Assembly (NCBI GenBank): GCA_021202075.1
Contig: JAJQDT010000060.1
Span: 26,651 to 90,650, forward strand
Direction of reading: 5' to 3'
Source: Lachnospiraceae bacterium
Lineage (GTDB): Bacteria > Bacillota > Clostridia > Lachnospirales > Lachnospiraceae
Length of the DNA: 64,000 nucleotides
The position numbers and the translations under genes were made by a program. Every line of letters begins with the position of its first letter. Position 1 is the stretch's first letter. A model generated the notes under the pieces. That model was not told where the DNA came from and searched no databases. It was given only the letters and a program-made list of their open reading frames with translations. Shown in pieces: positions 6,857-16,148 of this stretch.

Positions 6857-7796
6857 CCTTCCGGCTTTCCCGGATCCTCGGATCCAGATAATCATAGGAA
6901 ATATCCACGATCAGGTTGATTCCCATGTAGATAAGGGCGATCCAGAGCACATATCCCTGAATCATCGGATAATCCCTCGCGCTGATAGAAGTCACGGCCA
7001 GATTTCCAAGCCCCGGATAGGAGAAAATGACCTCAACCACAGCGGTACCGCCTAGCAGGGAACCGAGCGAAAGGCCAAGCATGGTCACAAGTGGGAGCAG
7101 GGCGTTCGGAAAAATGTGCCTCCACAGGATCGTGCTTTCCTTTATTCCCCGTGCACGTGCGCCGATGACATAATCCTGATTCAGCTCCTCCAACACGGCG
7201 GTGCGCACCTGCCGGGTGTATTTTCCCATCATCGCGAACGCAAGGGTAAGTGCCGGCAGGATGATCTTCTTAAAGCCCTGCCCGGAGGATACTACCGGAA
7301 GCAGCTTCAGCTGGATCGCAAACAGGTACAATAAAAGCATACCCACCCAGAAATTCGGCATGGAGACGCCGAAAAAGGTAAGCCCGCGCACGACATAATC
7401 GACCGGCTTTCCCCTGTACACAGCGGAAAGCATTCCGAGCGGTACCGAAACGATCAGCATGATCATCAGGGAGGTAAAGGCCAGCTTCAGAGTCGGCAGC
7501 AGGCGCGATGACAAAAGCTCAAGCACCGGCTTGTGCATAGAATAAGAGGTTCCGAAATCTCCGTGCAGGCAGCCGGTCAGCCAGTTCCAGTACTGAACCG
7601 GAAACGGATCATTCAGCCCCAGTTCCTCCCTGGTCGCCTCCAATACCGCCTCGCTCGGCATGGAGCCGCTGGCGGAATACATGGCCGTCACCGGATCACC
7701 CGGAGACAGATACGTCAAAATAAAAGTGAAGAAACTGATCCCGATAAGAACGAGCACCATCTGAACGAGCCGTTTCCTGATTTGTCTCGCGTTCAT
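6849..7796 (-). CDS. ABC transporter permease, OppB/DppB/NikB type
   Basis: This 315-residue inner-membrane permease belongs to importers for peptides or nickel. Family marks are the N-terminal FILTYLSPGDPVTAMY, the EAA loop near RTAVLEELNQDYVIGARARGI, and the C-terminal YMGINLIVDISYDYLDPRIR. It has six membrane helices. It lies 245 nt downstream of the matching binding-protein gene, which carries a stop codon. The second permease and the two ATPase genes that normally follow are absent, so the importer could not work from this locus alone. The reading frame is intact. Confidence 0.9.
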   Translation of the reverse strand: MNARQIRKRLVQMVLVLIGISFFTFILTYLSPGDPVTAMYSASGSMPSEAVLEATREELGLNDPFPVQYWNWLTGCLHGDFGTSYSMHKPVLELLSSRLLPTLKLAFTSLMIMLIVSVPLGMLSAVYRGKPVDYVVRGLTFFGVSMPNFWVGMLLLYLFAIQLKLLPVVSSGQGFKKIILPALTLAFAMMGKYTRQVRTAVLEELNQDYVIGARARGIKESTILWRHIFPNALLPLVTMLGLSLGSLLGGTAVVEVIFSYPGLGNLAVTSISARDYPMIQGYVLWIALIYMGINLIVDISYDYLDPRIRESRKAI

Positions 7797-7889
7797 AAAT
7801 TCCTCCTGAGTCGGTCATGTACCCCATCTGTTTTTCAGGCAGGATGCCCACATCCCCAATCTCCGATTATGGATTTTACCCGGCGAGGG

Positions 7890-7956
7890 CCTGCGTACTG
7901 GATCTTCTGCGAAAATCGGGACATGATATGCGTGTCACTGGCACACAGCGCCCTTG
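7890..7956. repeat. Family A repeat between the permease and binding-protein genes
   Basis: The sequence has the order CCTGCGT, stem, TGC, GAAAATCGGGACAT, then a CACTGGCACACAG stretch, matching 19553-19620 over about 60 nt with several changes. The left arm here (GGATCTTC) no longer pairs well with the right arm, so this copy looks decayed. Confidence 0.75.
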
Positions 7957-8041
7957 TATCATATGTGCGGAAAGAGAAGCAGATATTTTCATACCTGCCC
8001 CTCCAAATCCAAAAATATCTACGGTATTCTCAGCGCTCGAT

Positions 8042-9589
8042 TTACTCTGCCATCGCCACATCCGCCGTAATCCAGTAGTAATCCGCCGGTGTGCACTCAA
8101 GGCCGCTTACCGTATTCTTCGCCGCGATGTAGATCGTCGGATAGCTGTAGAATGCGCAACACGCGTCATCCATCAGGATCTGTGAGATTTCACGTTCAAC
8201 CTCCACGCGCTCGTCCGTGTCAAATACGCTTTCAAGAGACGTGATCAGCGCATCCACTTCATCGTTCGCGTATCCATATGCATTGTAAACCGCGTCGCTC
8301 TTGAAGTACTGCTGCAGGAACACTGCCGCGTCTCCGGAGTGGAATCCGCTGCTGTTGAAAATGCAGAGATCATAGCTTCCGTTCTGGATGGTACCCGCCC
8401 AGAGATCCTGTACATAGTTCAGATTTAACTGGATCCCCAGGGTGCCCGCCGCGTACTGCAGCGCTTCGCAGATGATCGGCAGCTCCGCTCTGGTTGTATA
8501 GGAGTAAACCTCCAGGACAACCGGTGTACCGTCCGGTGTCTCAATGATGCCGTCTCCATCTGTATCCGCATATCCGGCTTCCTCAAGAACCGCCGCGGCA
8601 TCCTCAAGGTCATAAGAATACGGATTCTCCAGATCATTTACACCGAGTGCCTCCGAGGCAAACGGCGTATTTCCCGCCACAAACATTCCGTTCAGCTGCA
8701 CCGCGCAGATCGTCTCCATATCCAGACATTCCAGCAGGGCAATGCGGAGTGATTTGTCCGCCAGAAGTCCGTTCTGGTTCATCAGGCCCCAGTCTGTGCG
8801 CAGTCCGTTACACATTTCGAGGATATAATTGTCATCATCTATGTACAGTGCCGCGTCAGAGGTTCTCAGACCATAGCAGGCGTCCAGCTCACCGGACTGG
8901 AAGGAAAGATTCATAACGGAAGGATCCTGGAACTGCAGGAATTCGATGGAATCCAGCTGCGGTTCTCCATCCCAGTAGTTCTCATTTTTTACTACGTTCA
9001 GCGTCATGGAAATCTGGTCGTTGCTCTCAATCACATACGGGCCGGTGCAGATCGGGCCGTCATCCGCAAGATTTGAGATGTCCACCGTCGTATCAAAAAT
9101 CACAAAGAACGGATCTGCCAGCATGCCTGGAAGGGTCGGCGCCGGTTCGGTCGTCGTGATGGTAAGAGTCTGTCCGTCCGCTGTCATGGAATCCAGAGAA
9201 AAGAAATCCGCTGCTCTGGCTGAATTATCAAAATCATACTGGATCGACGCCATTGCAAGCTCCGCGGTCAGCTTTGTCCCATTGGAGAAGCATACCTCAT
9301 CCTTAATCGTAAACGTCCATGTCAGACCATCCTCCGATACCGAATAGTCATCCTCAACCAGCCAGCCAACTGTATTCATGGATGTATCCAGCTTCGTCAG
9401 CGTCTCCCCAACACCCGCGCGCTCAATCATCCAGCCGTCATATTCATTGCTCGGATCAAGTGAGCTGTAGGTCTGGGTCTACCCGAATACCATATGTCCG
9501 GACGCCTGTGATACCAGCGCCGTTCCCGCAGTTACCACAGTGATCAGCGCTCCTGTCACCAGCAGCTTCGTAACTGAATTTCTTTTCAT
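8042..9589 (-). pseudogene. Peptide/nickel ABC substrate-binding protein with in-frame TAG
   Basis: Family 5 extracellular binding proteins capture peptides or nickel for an Opp/Nik importer. The frame opens with MKRNSVTKLLVTGALITVVT, a signal peptide, after GGAGG. Codon 37 (9479-9481) is TAG; the frame then continues unbroken for 479 codons (TQTYSSLDPSN, later DDYSVSEDGLTWTFTIKDEV) to 8042, with family marks throughout. The only later start (ATG at 9430) would make a protein lacking the export signal. There is no frameshift or other stop, so the lesion is a single nonsense change, or a read error. The missing ATPase and second-permease genes support decay of the locus. No lipobox cysteine is seen in the signal peptide. 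Confidence 0.85.
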
Positions 9590-10108
9590 CATTTGCCTCC
9601 AGTTTTCTTCTCCAGGACTATTATTATTCAGATATCTTCAAAATGCTTTCCGTTTCTTTTTAAGAGGATAAGAGGATTATAATTCTGATATTTTGAACAC
9701 AAGCCCCACCGGGGGTTATTGATCCATTCGAATTTTTTACAGGCATCTGTTTTTTCAGGAAATGCCTGTAGTACTGAACGCGCATGGCGGTTTCAGTTCC
9801 TGCGTCTGTGTTTTGATCCGTGCGTTGTATTCTTACCAGACTGTAAAGAGAATAGTAAATATCTATGCTTGTCAGACGGTTTCTGGAGGAGACCTGGAAT
9901 ATTTTACAGCAAAGGAAAAAGTGCCCGGATGGGCACATACAATTGTTCTTGATTGTCTTTGAATGGAAACACTCTGTGAAAAGAAAGCAGAGGAGATCCT
10001 GAAAATGCTGGTTTTCTCCGCGCGGGAGGATGCGGTCAAAGAGCTGCTCGCGCTTTAAATCAGACGGCCGTCCTTTAAAATGAGCTCGCATTTCTCATAT
10101 TTGCAGGA
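9590..10108. other. Gene-poor stretch with possible coding debris
   Basis: No intact gene is recognised in these about 520 bases. On the plus strand two adjoining short frames read like fragments of a small protein: GGDLEYFTAKEKVPGWAHT near 9885-9945, and, in another frame at 9963-10058, METLCEKKAEEILKML continuing to SAREDAVKELLAL. Both lack ribosome sites and I cannot name a family. The stretch also carries the short upstream region of the binding-protein pseudogene. Confidence 0.4.
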
Positions 10109-10507
10109 TTACTTTTCGTTTTTCTCTCTTTGTCTATGAAGTTGTTCGACATAAAAATCCATATTGTCCTGTCCCCATTTATACATGGAATTCACGATTG
10201 GAAGGAGTGTAAATCCCCTTTCCGTCAGAGAATATTCTGTATGAAGAACCTGCGATTGGTACTGAATGCGCCTGATAATATCATCATGTTCAAGTTCTCT
10301 CAATTGTTTTGTCAGCATCCGGTTACTGATTTGCTTAAACAGACGGGAAAGCTCACCATAACGATAGGGACGTTCGTTTCCCAGATGCCAGATAATCACA
10401 ACCTTATATTTCCCTGAAATAACAGACATGGTTAACTCTTTCTCACAATTGAAGTCATTGTTAGAAAGGCGATGAAAAGTCTCACTTCTTAAATCTACAC
10501 CATTCAT
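10109..10507 (-). CDS. HxlR-family transcriptional regulator
   Basis: HxlR proteins are small winged-helix regulators that often answer to aldehydes or oxidative stress. This 132-residue protein has the family layout: NCEKELTMSVISGKYKVVIIWHL at the start, the recognition region RYGELSRLFKQISNRMLTKQLRELE, and the wing HTEYSLTERGFTLLPI. An acidic/basic tail follows. AGAGGAG lies 8 nt before the ATG. No lone target gene is obvious; the nearest enzyme gene is the aldehyde dehydrogenase on the same strand upstream, separated by about 270 nt, so a link to aldehyde metabolism is only inference. Confidence 0.9.
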   Translation of the reverse strand: MNGVDLRSETFHRLSNNDFNCEKELTMSVISGKYKVVIIWHLGNERPYRYGELSRLFKQISNRMLTKQLRELEHDDIIRRIQYQSQVLHTEYSLTERGFTLLPIVNSMYKWGQDNMDFYVEQLHRQREKNEK

Positions 10508-10735
10508 TACAAAATTCTCCTCTTCTCTTTACAAATAACTCCAACTGAGCAAGATTCTGATTCTGATCCAAACAATATAATAATCTCCTCGATAACATTA
10601 ATTGTACTCAATTTCGCGGTTTAAAGGCTGATGCATTCCAGACACGGCGAAGCGTAGATCAATCTAAAAATAACATATGCCTGCCGTGAAGGTCAAGTCA
10701 TAATCAAAGAAGAATATATTTCTTTCAACACGGAT

Positions 10736-10765
10736 GCTGCCGACCAGTGTAAACCAGTCGGCAGC
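10736..10765 (-). terminator. Hairpin after the aldehyde dehydrogenase gene
   Basis: The arms GCTGCCGAC and GTCGGCAGC (9 bp, 12-nt loop) lie 8 nt past the stop codon of the dehydrogenase gene. There is no clear U-tract on the minus strand, so termination is likely but not certain. Confidence 0.5.
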
Positions 10766-10773
10766 GTCATAGA

Positions 10774-12210
10774 TCAGGCGAGTATTCCCTTCAGGATGTA
10801 GCTTTTTTGCTGTGTCATTTCGTCTAAAGTAACGCTGACCCCTTCTCGCCCTAAACCACTCATCTTATATCCGCCGAACGGCTGCTGAAGATGTCTGTAA
10901 TTTCCGGAGCTGTTGATAACAACGCCTCCGCACTGCAGTCTGGAAGCCACCCACATCGCACGCTTCATGGAGCGGGTCATCACTCCTCCCTGCAATCCAT
11001 AGCTGGTTGCATTCGCAATACGAACAGCCTCTTCATCCGTTTTAAAGGTCAGGATGGGGAATACCGGGCCAAAAATCTCCATGTCTCTGGCCGCATCCAT
11101 TTCCATCGTCACCCCATCCAGGATGGTCGGCTCGAAATATGTCTTATTATAAATATTCCCGCCGCAAATGCACTTAGCGCCCTGGGCTACTGTTTTCTCA
11201 ACCTGCTGCCGAACGGTTTTCGCCGCCTTCTCACTGATCAGACATCCGAAGTCGGTTTCTTCATCCAGTGGACTTCCATGATGAAGCTTCTCAAACCTGC
11301 GCATTGCCCCGTCGATAAACTCATCGTGGAGACTATTATGCACCAGAAACCGTTTCGGCGAGCAGCAGGTTTGTCCGGCATTTTGCAGCCGTCCGGCTAC
11401 CGCATTTTCAATAGCCAGTTCCAGGTCAGCATCATCAAGGACAATAAACGGATCGTTGCCTCCCAACTCAAGGAAAACGCGCTTCAGCGTCTGCGCACCT
11501 TTTTGCGCCACTTCAAGCCCTACCTCCGTACTACCGGTGAGGCTGATCGCGTCAATCTTCGGACTGCCCGAAAGAAGCCCGCCAATTTCTGAGCCGCTTC
11601 CTGTGACCAGCTGAAGAACATTTCCGGGAATCCCCTGTTCCAGACAAATCTCCACTACCTTCATCAGTGTCAGAGGATTATCTGTAGCAGGCTTGATGAT
11701 GACCGCATTCCCTGCGGCAAGCGCTGCGGCCATTTTCTGAGTGCATAACTCAACTGGATAATTAAACGGAGAAATGCACGCCACAACCCCCAGAGGTTCA
11801 TGGCGGGTAAAAATAATATCGTTTTCATTACCGATCTGATAGTCCGTCAGCGTCTGTCCAAAATGCTGAGTGGCCGCCTGCGCAAACCCTCTCATAATCT
11901 GAGCACACACGCGGATCTCCCCGCGGGCTTCCCGGATAATCTTTCCCATCTCCGTGCTCAGCCCTCTGGCTAACTCCTCGCGTCTTCCGTCAATCGCATC
12001 CGCACATTTGAGCATAAGACGGCACCGTTCATGTACCGGCGTTTGTGCCCACAGCTTCTTTCCCTGCAAAGCGGCCTCTATCGCCCGCTCAATATCCGCT
12101 TCTGTCGCGCGTGGAACGGTGTCCAGCACTTCCTGGGTAGCGGAGTTGAGCACCTGTATCACTTTACCATTCCGGGCATCACATTTCTGCCCGTCTATAA
12201 ACATCTGCAT
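10774..12210 (-). CDS. NAD(P)-dependent aldehyde dehydrogenase
   Basis: This enzyme oxidises an aldehyde to the acid; the exact substrate is not evident. The 478-residue protein has the full family set: ISPFNYPVELCTQKMAAALAAGNAVIIKPA, the cofactor-loop ITGSTEVG-like SLTGSTEVG, the catalytic Glu in LELGGNDP, and the catalytic Cys in NAGQTCCSPKR, where two cysteines are adjacent. The C-terminal FGGYKMSGLGREG is typical of the succinate-semialdehyde and lactaldehyde dehydrogenase group. GAGGT precedes the ATG. It is the last gene of the ribose-type ABC operon, 25 nt after the binding protein, so the imported sugar or polyol probably yields an aldehyde such as lactaldehyde or glycolaldehyde. Confidence 0.92.
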   Translation of the reverse strand: MQMFIDGQKCDARNGKVIQVLNSATQEVLDTVPRATEADIERAIEAALQGKKLWAQTPVHERCRLMLKCADAIDGRREELARGLSTEMGKIIREARGEIRVCAQIMRGFAQAATQHFGQTLTDYQIGNENDIIFTRHEPLGVVACISPFNYPVELCTQKMAAALAAGNAVIIKPATDNPLTLMKVVEICLEQGIPGNVLQLVTGSGSEIGGLLSGSPKIDAISLTGSTEVGLEVAQKGAQTLKRVFLELGGNDPFIVLDDADLELAIENAVAGRLQNAGQTCCSPKRFLVHNSLHDEFIDGAMRRFEKLHHGSPLDEETDFGCLISEKAAKTVRQQVEKTVAQGAKCICGGNIYNKTYFEPTILDGVTMEMDAARDMEIFGPVFPILTFKTDEEAVRIANATSYGLQGGVMTRSMKRAMWVASRLQCGGVVINSSGNYRHLQQPFGGYKMSGLGREGVSVTLDEMTQQKSYILKGILA

Positions 12211-12235
12211 ATTTTACCTCGCTGCTCTTACCAGA

Positions 12236-13201
12236 TCAGAACGTAGAATCCGGATCATAGTAAGTATCAATGTTCGAGTCACTTACACTGACAGGAGTCA
12301 GATATACCAGATTGGAAATTTCTTCACCACTGTTCCAGCTCTCAATCGTCTCAATTACCATCTCCGCGCACTCATAAGGATCGTTACGGCCGGTTGCAAG
12401 GACCTGATCGCCATCCTGGATCAGAGCGTATACATTTTTATTGCCGTCACAGCCGCAGATAATGATGTCATCACGGCCAATAGCTGCACAGGCTTCATAT
12501 GCACCAAGAACCATATCATCGTTTTCCGCGAAAATGACGTTCATCTCCGGAGCCGCAGTAAGCATATCTTCCATAGCCTGCTGTCCTTCTGCCTGATTCC
12601 AGTTTCCCCATCCCTGAGTTACGATATTGATACTTGCTTCGCCATTGCTCTCAAGCTGAGCCTCTATAATACCTGCTATAACTCCTGTACGGCGAGCCAC
12701 GCCAAGTGTATTTCCGGCATTTCCGCTAAGCAGGCCCATATTTATCTCTGTATTTCCAAAATATGCGGCAATATCAGCTCCTACTAATGTACCAAGCGTA
12801 TAATTGTCTGACTGAATCATAGACTCATAATATGCTGAAGAATCGATGGAATTATCCATAATAAATACAGCCACACCCGCTTCCTGGCATTCAAGAGTCG
12901 CTCCGACGGAAGCCTCAGCATCAACAGGATTAATAACAATCACATCACAACCCTCTGTGATAAAGTTTTCTACATTAGCAAGCTCGGTACTGGTGTCACC
13001 ATTCGAGTCAGCCGTGATGCACTCATAACCTTTTTCTTCACAGAGTTCCCGGAAACGCTCTTCCTGAGCGGCAAAGTAGGCGCCGTTCAGGGTCTGCATA
13101 CTCAGCCCGATCTTTAATTCGGAAGTTTCTTCTGCATGAACTGTCGGTACACAGCCAAGCATCATACAAAGACCTAATAATACTGATATTTTCTTTTTCA
13201 T
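12236..13201 (-). CDS. Ribose-type sugar ABC substrate-binding protein
   Basis: This exported binding protein of the RbsB family (321 residues) delivers a sugar or sugar-like ligand to the permease encoded upstream. It has a signal peptide (MKKKISVLLGLCMMLGCVPTVHA; a Cys is present but not in a good lipobox), then two Rossmann lobes. Family marks include LKIGLSMQTLNGAYF, CDVIVINPVDAEA, DNYTLGTLVGADIAAYF and a hinge with FAENDDMVLGAYEA. GGCAGGT precedes the ATG. A 221-nt spacer with hairpins separates it from the permease gene. Confidence 0.92.
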   Translation of the reverse strand: MKKKISVLLGLCMMLGCVPTVHAEETSELKIGLSMQTLNGAYFAAQEERFRELCEEKGYECITADSNGDTSTELANVENFITEGCDVIVINPVDAEASVGATLECQEAGVAVFIMDNSIDSSAYYESMIQSDNYTLGTLVGADIAAYFGNTEINMGLLSGNAGNTLGVARRTGVIAGIIEAQLESNGEASINIVTQGWGNWNQAEGQQAMEDMLTAAPEMNVIFAENDDMVLGAYEACAAIGRDDIIICGCDGNKNVYALIQDGDQVLATGRNDPYECAEMVIETIESWNSGEEISNLVYLTPVSVSDSNIDTYYDPDSTF

Positions 13202-13336
13202 GTAAATACCTGCCTTTTCTTTTTTTATTTGCTATCATACTATAGTGACATATCCGGCAGCGTCTCCAAGTAGTGCGTTGGACTCCACTGCCTTTCAAAC
13301 TTGCGGCACTACTCACAAGTTTTATACACTTATAAT

Positions 13337-13389
13337 AAAACGACGTAAGTCGTTTTACTTTGCGCCAGACGCGAGGCTGCGAAGCAGCC
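13337..13389. repeat. Two small hairpins in the spacer between ABC permease and binding protein
   Basis: AAAACGAC-GTAA-GTCGTTTT (13337-13356) and GGCTGC-GAA-GCAGCC (13375-13389) lie in a 221-nt gap inside the operon. The GAA loop matches the style of family A. A hairpin here could stabilise the binding-protein mRNA. Confidence 0.7.
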
Positions 13390-13422
13390 ATTCCATGCGC
13401 GCCTGTGTGCATAGTTTATCTG

Positions 13423-14388
13423 TCAGCCTTCTTTGCTATTGTGCCCCTGAAGCAGCACTGCTACAATGATGATAATTCCTTTGATAACCTGCTGCGGATA
13501 AGACGCCACCTTCATTAGAGCCATAATATTACTGATCAGCCCCAGAATCAAAGCACCCATCAATGTATTTACAGGCGTCCCCCTGCCTCCGGAAAGGCTT
13601 GCCCCGCCGATCACGCAGGCCGCAATCGCATCCAGTTCCATTCCGTCACAGATACGGGCGTCTCCCACACCTGTACGTGATTCCATGATACCGCCAAATA
13701 CGCAAAGGAAAGCTGAGAGCATATACACAGACATTACATACAGATTTGTACGGATACCTGACAGCCGCACAGAGTTTTCATTACTGCCGATGGCCTTCAC
13801 ATACCGGCCATAGCTTGTGTAATGAAGTATAAGCGATACGATTATAACTACCAGGCCGGCCAGAAGAACGGAGTATGGAACACCGAACAACCGGTCTTTG
13901 TTGAACGTGGTAACAATCTCATTTGTAATTGGAATTGTTTTGGCATGAGAGATCATATAAGCCACACCACGGGCTGCCGTCATGCTCGCAAGCGTAACAA
14001 CAAATGGAGCCATTTTCTGATAGGCAATCAGATAGCCGACTGCGGCTCCAAAGCAAAGGCTCAGCAGAACAGTGAGAAGGAGCGCCGGAACCAGCGGCAT
14101 TCCATCCGATGTCCGCGTATCTAATAAGGTAGTGAAAATTACCGCTGAAAATGCTGCAATGGAACCTACAGAAAGGTCAATACCACCTGTAAGAATAACC
14201 ATCAGCATGCCCATACTTATAACAATCAGCCCGGCATTTTGTCTTAAAAGATTAAAGATATTTTGAGCTGTCAGAAAATTTGAGGACAAAAAGCTTGATA
14301 TTATAACTAAAAGCAACAACACAGCGGCCGGAAGGTAGTCGCGTAAAGCCGCAGTGATTTTTTTTGCAGTGATTGATTGCTTACCCAT
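13423..14388 (-). CDS. Ribose-type sugar ABC permease
   Basis: This RbsC-family inner-membrane permease (321 residues) has about ten hydrophobic segments. Family marks are LMVILTGGIDLSVGSIAAFSAV, MAPFVVTLASMTAARGVAY, the loop GRYVKAIGSNENSVRLSGI, and ELDAIAACVIGGASLSGGRGT. The start codon is 2 nt after the stop of the ATPase gene, so the two are coupled. Confidence 0.94.
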   Translation of the reverse strand: MGKQSITAKKITAALRDYLPAAVLLLLVIISSFLSSNFLTAQNIFNLLRQNAGLIVISMGMLMVILTGGIDLSVGSIAAFSAVIFTTLLDTRTSDGMPLVPALLLTVLLSLCFGAAVGYLIAYQKMAPFVVTLASMTAARGVAYMISHAKTIPITNEIVTTFNKDRLFGVPYSVLLAGLVVIIVSLILHYTSYGRYVKAIGSNENSVRLSGIRTNLYVMSVYMLSAFLCVFGGIMESRTGVGDARICDGMELDAIAACVIGGASLSGGRGTPVNTLMGALILGLISNIMALMKVASYPQQVIKGIIIIVAVLLQGHNSKEG

Positions 14389-14390
14389 TA

Positions 14391-15878
14391 TTAATTTGCA
14401 CCTCCTACCACAAGTTTCATAATATTCATTTCATTGATATCCTTTCGTACCAGTTCTCCCATTTTGTGTCCATTGTCAATAACAATAACCCTGTCACACA
14501 TCCCGATAATTTCATTAAGCTCAGAGGAAATCATTATAATGCCGACACCCTGATCCGTCAGATCATTCATGATATTATAAATCTCTACTTTTGCACCCAC
14601 ATCCACACCACGTGTAGGCTCATCCATAATCATGACTTTAGAATTTGTTGTCAGCCACTTTGCGATTACGACTTTCTGCTGGTTCCCGCCGCTCAGACTG
14701 CTGACCGGATTGTATATATTGGGAGCCTTAATCGAAAGCTTCTTCACTAACTCTTCCGCAAGCTTTTTTTCCTTTTGTCTGCGCAGGATTCCGCGCGGTT
14801 TTGATATACGGTTTATGTTGCAGTATGTCAGATTTTCGCTGATGGCTTTCTCCAATACCAGTCCCTGTTCTTTCCTGCTTTCCGGTATCAGCGCAATCCC
14901 TTCCCGTTTCGCCTGACTGGGAGTACGAAGTTTCACCGTTTTACCGTCCAGCACTACTTTTCCGCTTTTAACAGGGTCAGCCCCAAAAACAGCCCGGGCT
15001 ATTTCTGTGCGTCCGCTCCCAACCAGACCAAATAATCCTAAAATTTCTCCACAGCGCACATTGAAATTAATATTTTCAAACACCCCGCCGGTAAGTTCCT
15101 CTACCTCGAGAACCGGTTCACCGATCCGGCTTTCCCGGTAAGGATACATATTCAGCAGCTTGCGGCCAATCATCAGTTCCACTACTTCATCTACAGTAAA
15201 GTCTTTAATTGAGCCATTGCCTGTAACTTCGCCGTCCCGCATAATCGTTACAGAATCACAAATAGAGAATATCTCGTCCATCCGGTGAGAAATATAGACT
15301 ATACTCACTCCCAGATCTCTCAGGCGTTTAAGTGTCTCAAACAGTTTTTCCGTTTCCCGTGGTGAAAGAACTGCCGTTGGCTCATCAAGAATGAGTATCC
15401 TGGCGTTCTCTGACAGCGCTTTCGCTATTTCTACCATCTGTTTATAGGCTACACTTATATTCCTTACCAGATTCTTTACGTTGATGTTGAAACCCAGACT
15501 GTTCATTATTTCTTCTGCACGGGCATTTAGTTTTTTCCAGTTAATAATTCCATTCCTGCCAAGACTGTCAATAAAAATATTCTCAGCCACCGTCAGTTCA
15601 TCAGCCAGTTCAAGTTCCTGGTAGACAATTCCAACTCCAAGTTCTTTTCCCTTACGTGGATTGCCAATTGATACCTTCTCCCCATCTATATATATCTCTC
15701 CCGAATCCGCCGTATACGCACCGGAAAGTATTTTCATGAGGGTTGATTTACCGGCTCCATTCTCACCAACAAGAGCATGAATTTCTCCAGGCTTCAAATA
15801 GAAATCCACGCCTTTAAGTGCAGCAATTCCGGCAAAATTTTTATGCACATTCTGCATTTTTACCCTATCCACGCTCAT
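14391..15878 (-). CDS. Ribose-type sugar ABC ATP-binding protein
   Basis: This fused two-domain ATPase (495 residues) powers the sugar importer. The first half has Walker A GENGAGKST, an RbsA-style signature (ISVAYKQMVEIAKAL) and Walker B ILILDEPTAVLS. The second half has the usual degenerate Walker A (GLVGSGRTE), the signature LSGGNQQKV and MIMDEPTRGVDVG. I use the ATG at 15878; an in-frame GTG two codons upstream is possible, and neither has a strong ribosome site. It is the first gene of the operon behind a consensus promoter. Confidence 0.94.
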   Translation of the reverse strand: MSVDRVKMQNVHKNFAGIAALKGVDFYLKPGEIHALVGENGAGKSTLMKILSGAYTADSGEIYIDGEKVSIGNPRKGKELGVGIVYQELELADELTVAENIFIDSLGRNGIINWKKLNARAEEIMNSLGFNINVKNLVRNISVAYKQMVEIAKALSENARILILDEPTAVLSPRETEKLFETLKRLRDLGVSIVYISHRMDEIFSICDSVTIMRDGEVTGNGSIKDFTVDEVVELMIGRKLLNMYPYRESRIGEPVLEVEELTGGVFENINFNVRCGEILGLFGLVGSGRTEIARAVFGADPVKSGKVVLDGKTVKLRTPSQAKREGIALIPESRKEQGLVLEKAISENLTYCNINRISKPRGILRRQKEKKLAEELVKKLSIKAPNIYNPVSSLSGGNQQKVVIAKWLTTNSKVMIMDEPTRGVDVGAKVEIYNIMNDLTDQGVGIIMISSELNEIIGMCDRVIVIDNGHKMGELVRKDINEMNIMKLVVGGAN

Positions 15879-15914
15879 ACGCACCCGCTTTCATTAATCA
15901 AATTTTATAGCAAA

Positions 15915-15943
15915 ATTATAAATTCCAAGTTATGTATTGTCAA
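15915..15943 (-). promoter_or_regulatory. Consensus sigma-A promoter of the sugar ABC operon
   Basis: On the minus strand TTGACA (15938-15943), a 17-nt spacer and TATAAT (15915-15920) match both consensus boxes perfectly. The ATPase gene starts about 40 nt downstream of the -10 box. Confidence 0.88.
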
Positions 15944-15967
15944 TTACGCACATTTTTGTTCCTACCC

Positions 15968-16132
15968 ATTGAAAAAGATAAGGCAGATTTAATAATCAGA
16001 AAAATCGATGTCTCAACATCCAGTGATATTTATTACATTGTAAACATCACATACGAGAAAAGCATTAACCAGCGAACTTTGGATATATTTTCAAAAAAAA
16101 GGGGCTTTCGCCCCCTTTAATACCGAATATAG
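15968..16132 (+). pseudogene. Relic of an AraC-family regulator C-terminus
   Basis: The plus strand reads, across frames, as a decayed AraC DNA-binding end. IEKDKADLIIRKIDVST and VNITYEKS align with the second helix-turn-helix. In a shifted frame NFGYIFKKKGLSPPLIPNI matches HFGYVFKKETGLSPRQYRK of the intact AraC gene at 19765-20886. The nucleotide match to 20812-20876 is also clear, including TTTTCAAAAAA and GGGGCTTTCGCCCC. At least one frameshift and the loss of the rest of the gene show it is dead. What survives may be kept as a terminator for the convergent gene. Confidence 0.65.
16093..16115 (-). terminator. Intrinsic terminator after the methyltransferase relic
   Basis: On the minus strand GGGGC-GAAA-GCCCC is followed directly by eight T. 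The hairpin corresponds to the codons for the conserved Gly-Leu-Ser-Pro of the AraC relic on the other strand. Confidence 0.85.
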
Positions 16133-16148
16133 CTTTAATTCACATGTC

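Noticed and set aside
5921..6895. Long frame antisense to the carbamate kinase gene
   Set aside because: It has no ribosome site, its product resembles nothing, and the sense frame carries all family motifs.
9479..9481. TAG as pyrrolysine or other recoded codon
   Set aside because: The position is just after a signal peptide in a binding protein, not a methylamine methyltransferase, and no pyl genes or special downstream structure are seen. A nonsense change or read error is simpler.
9660..10091. 143-codon minus-strand frame
   Set aside because: No ribosome site, odd composition and no recognisable motif; protein-like pieces lie on the other strand.
13202..13422. Riboswitch or small RNA in the ABC operon gap
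   Set aside because: Only small palindromes are seen; no known riboswitch core could be recognised and no promoter is evident.
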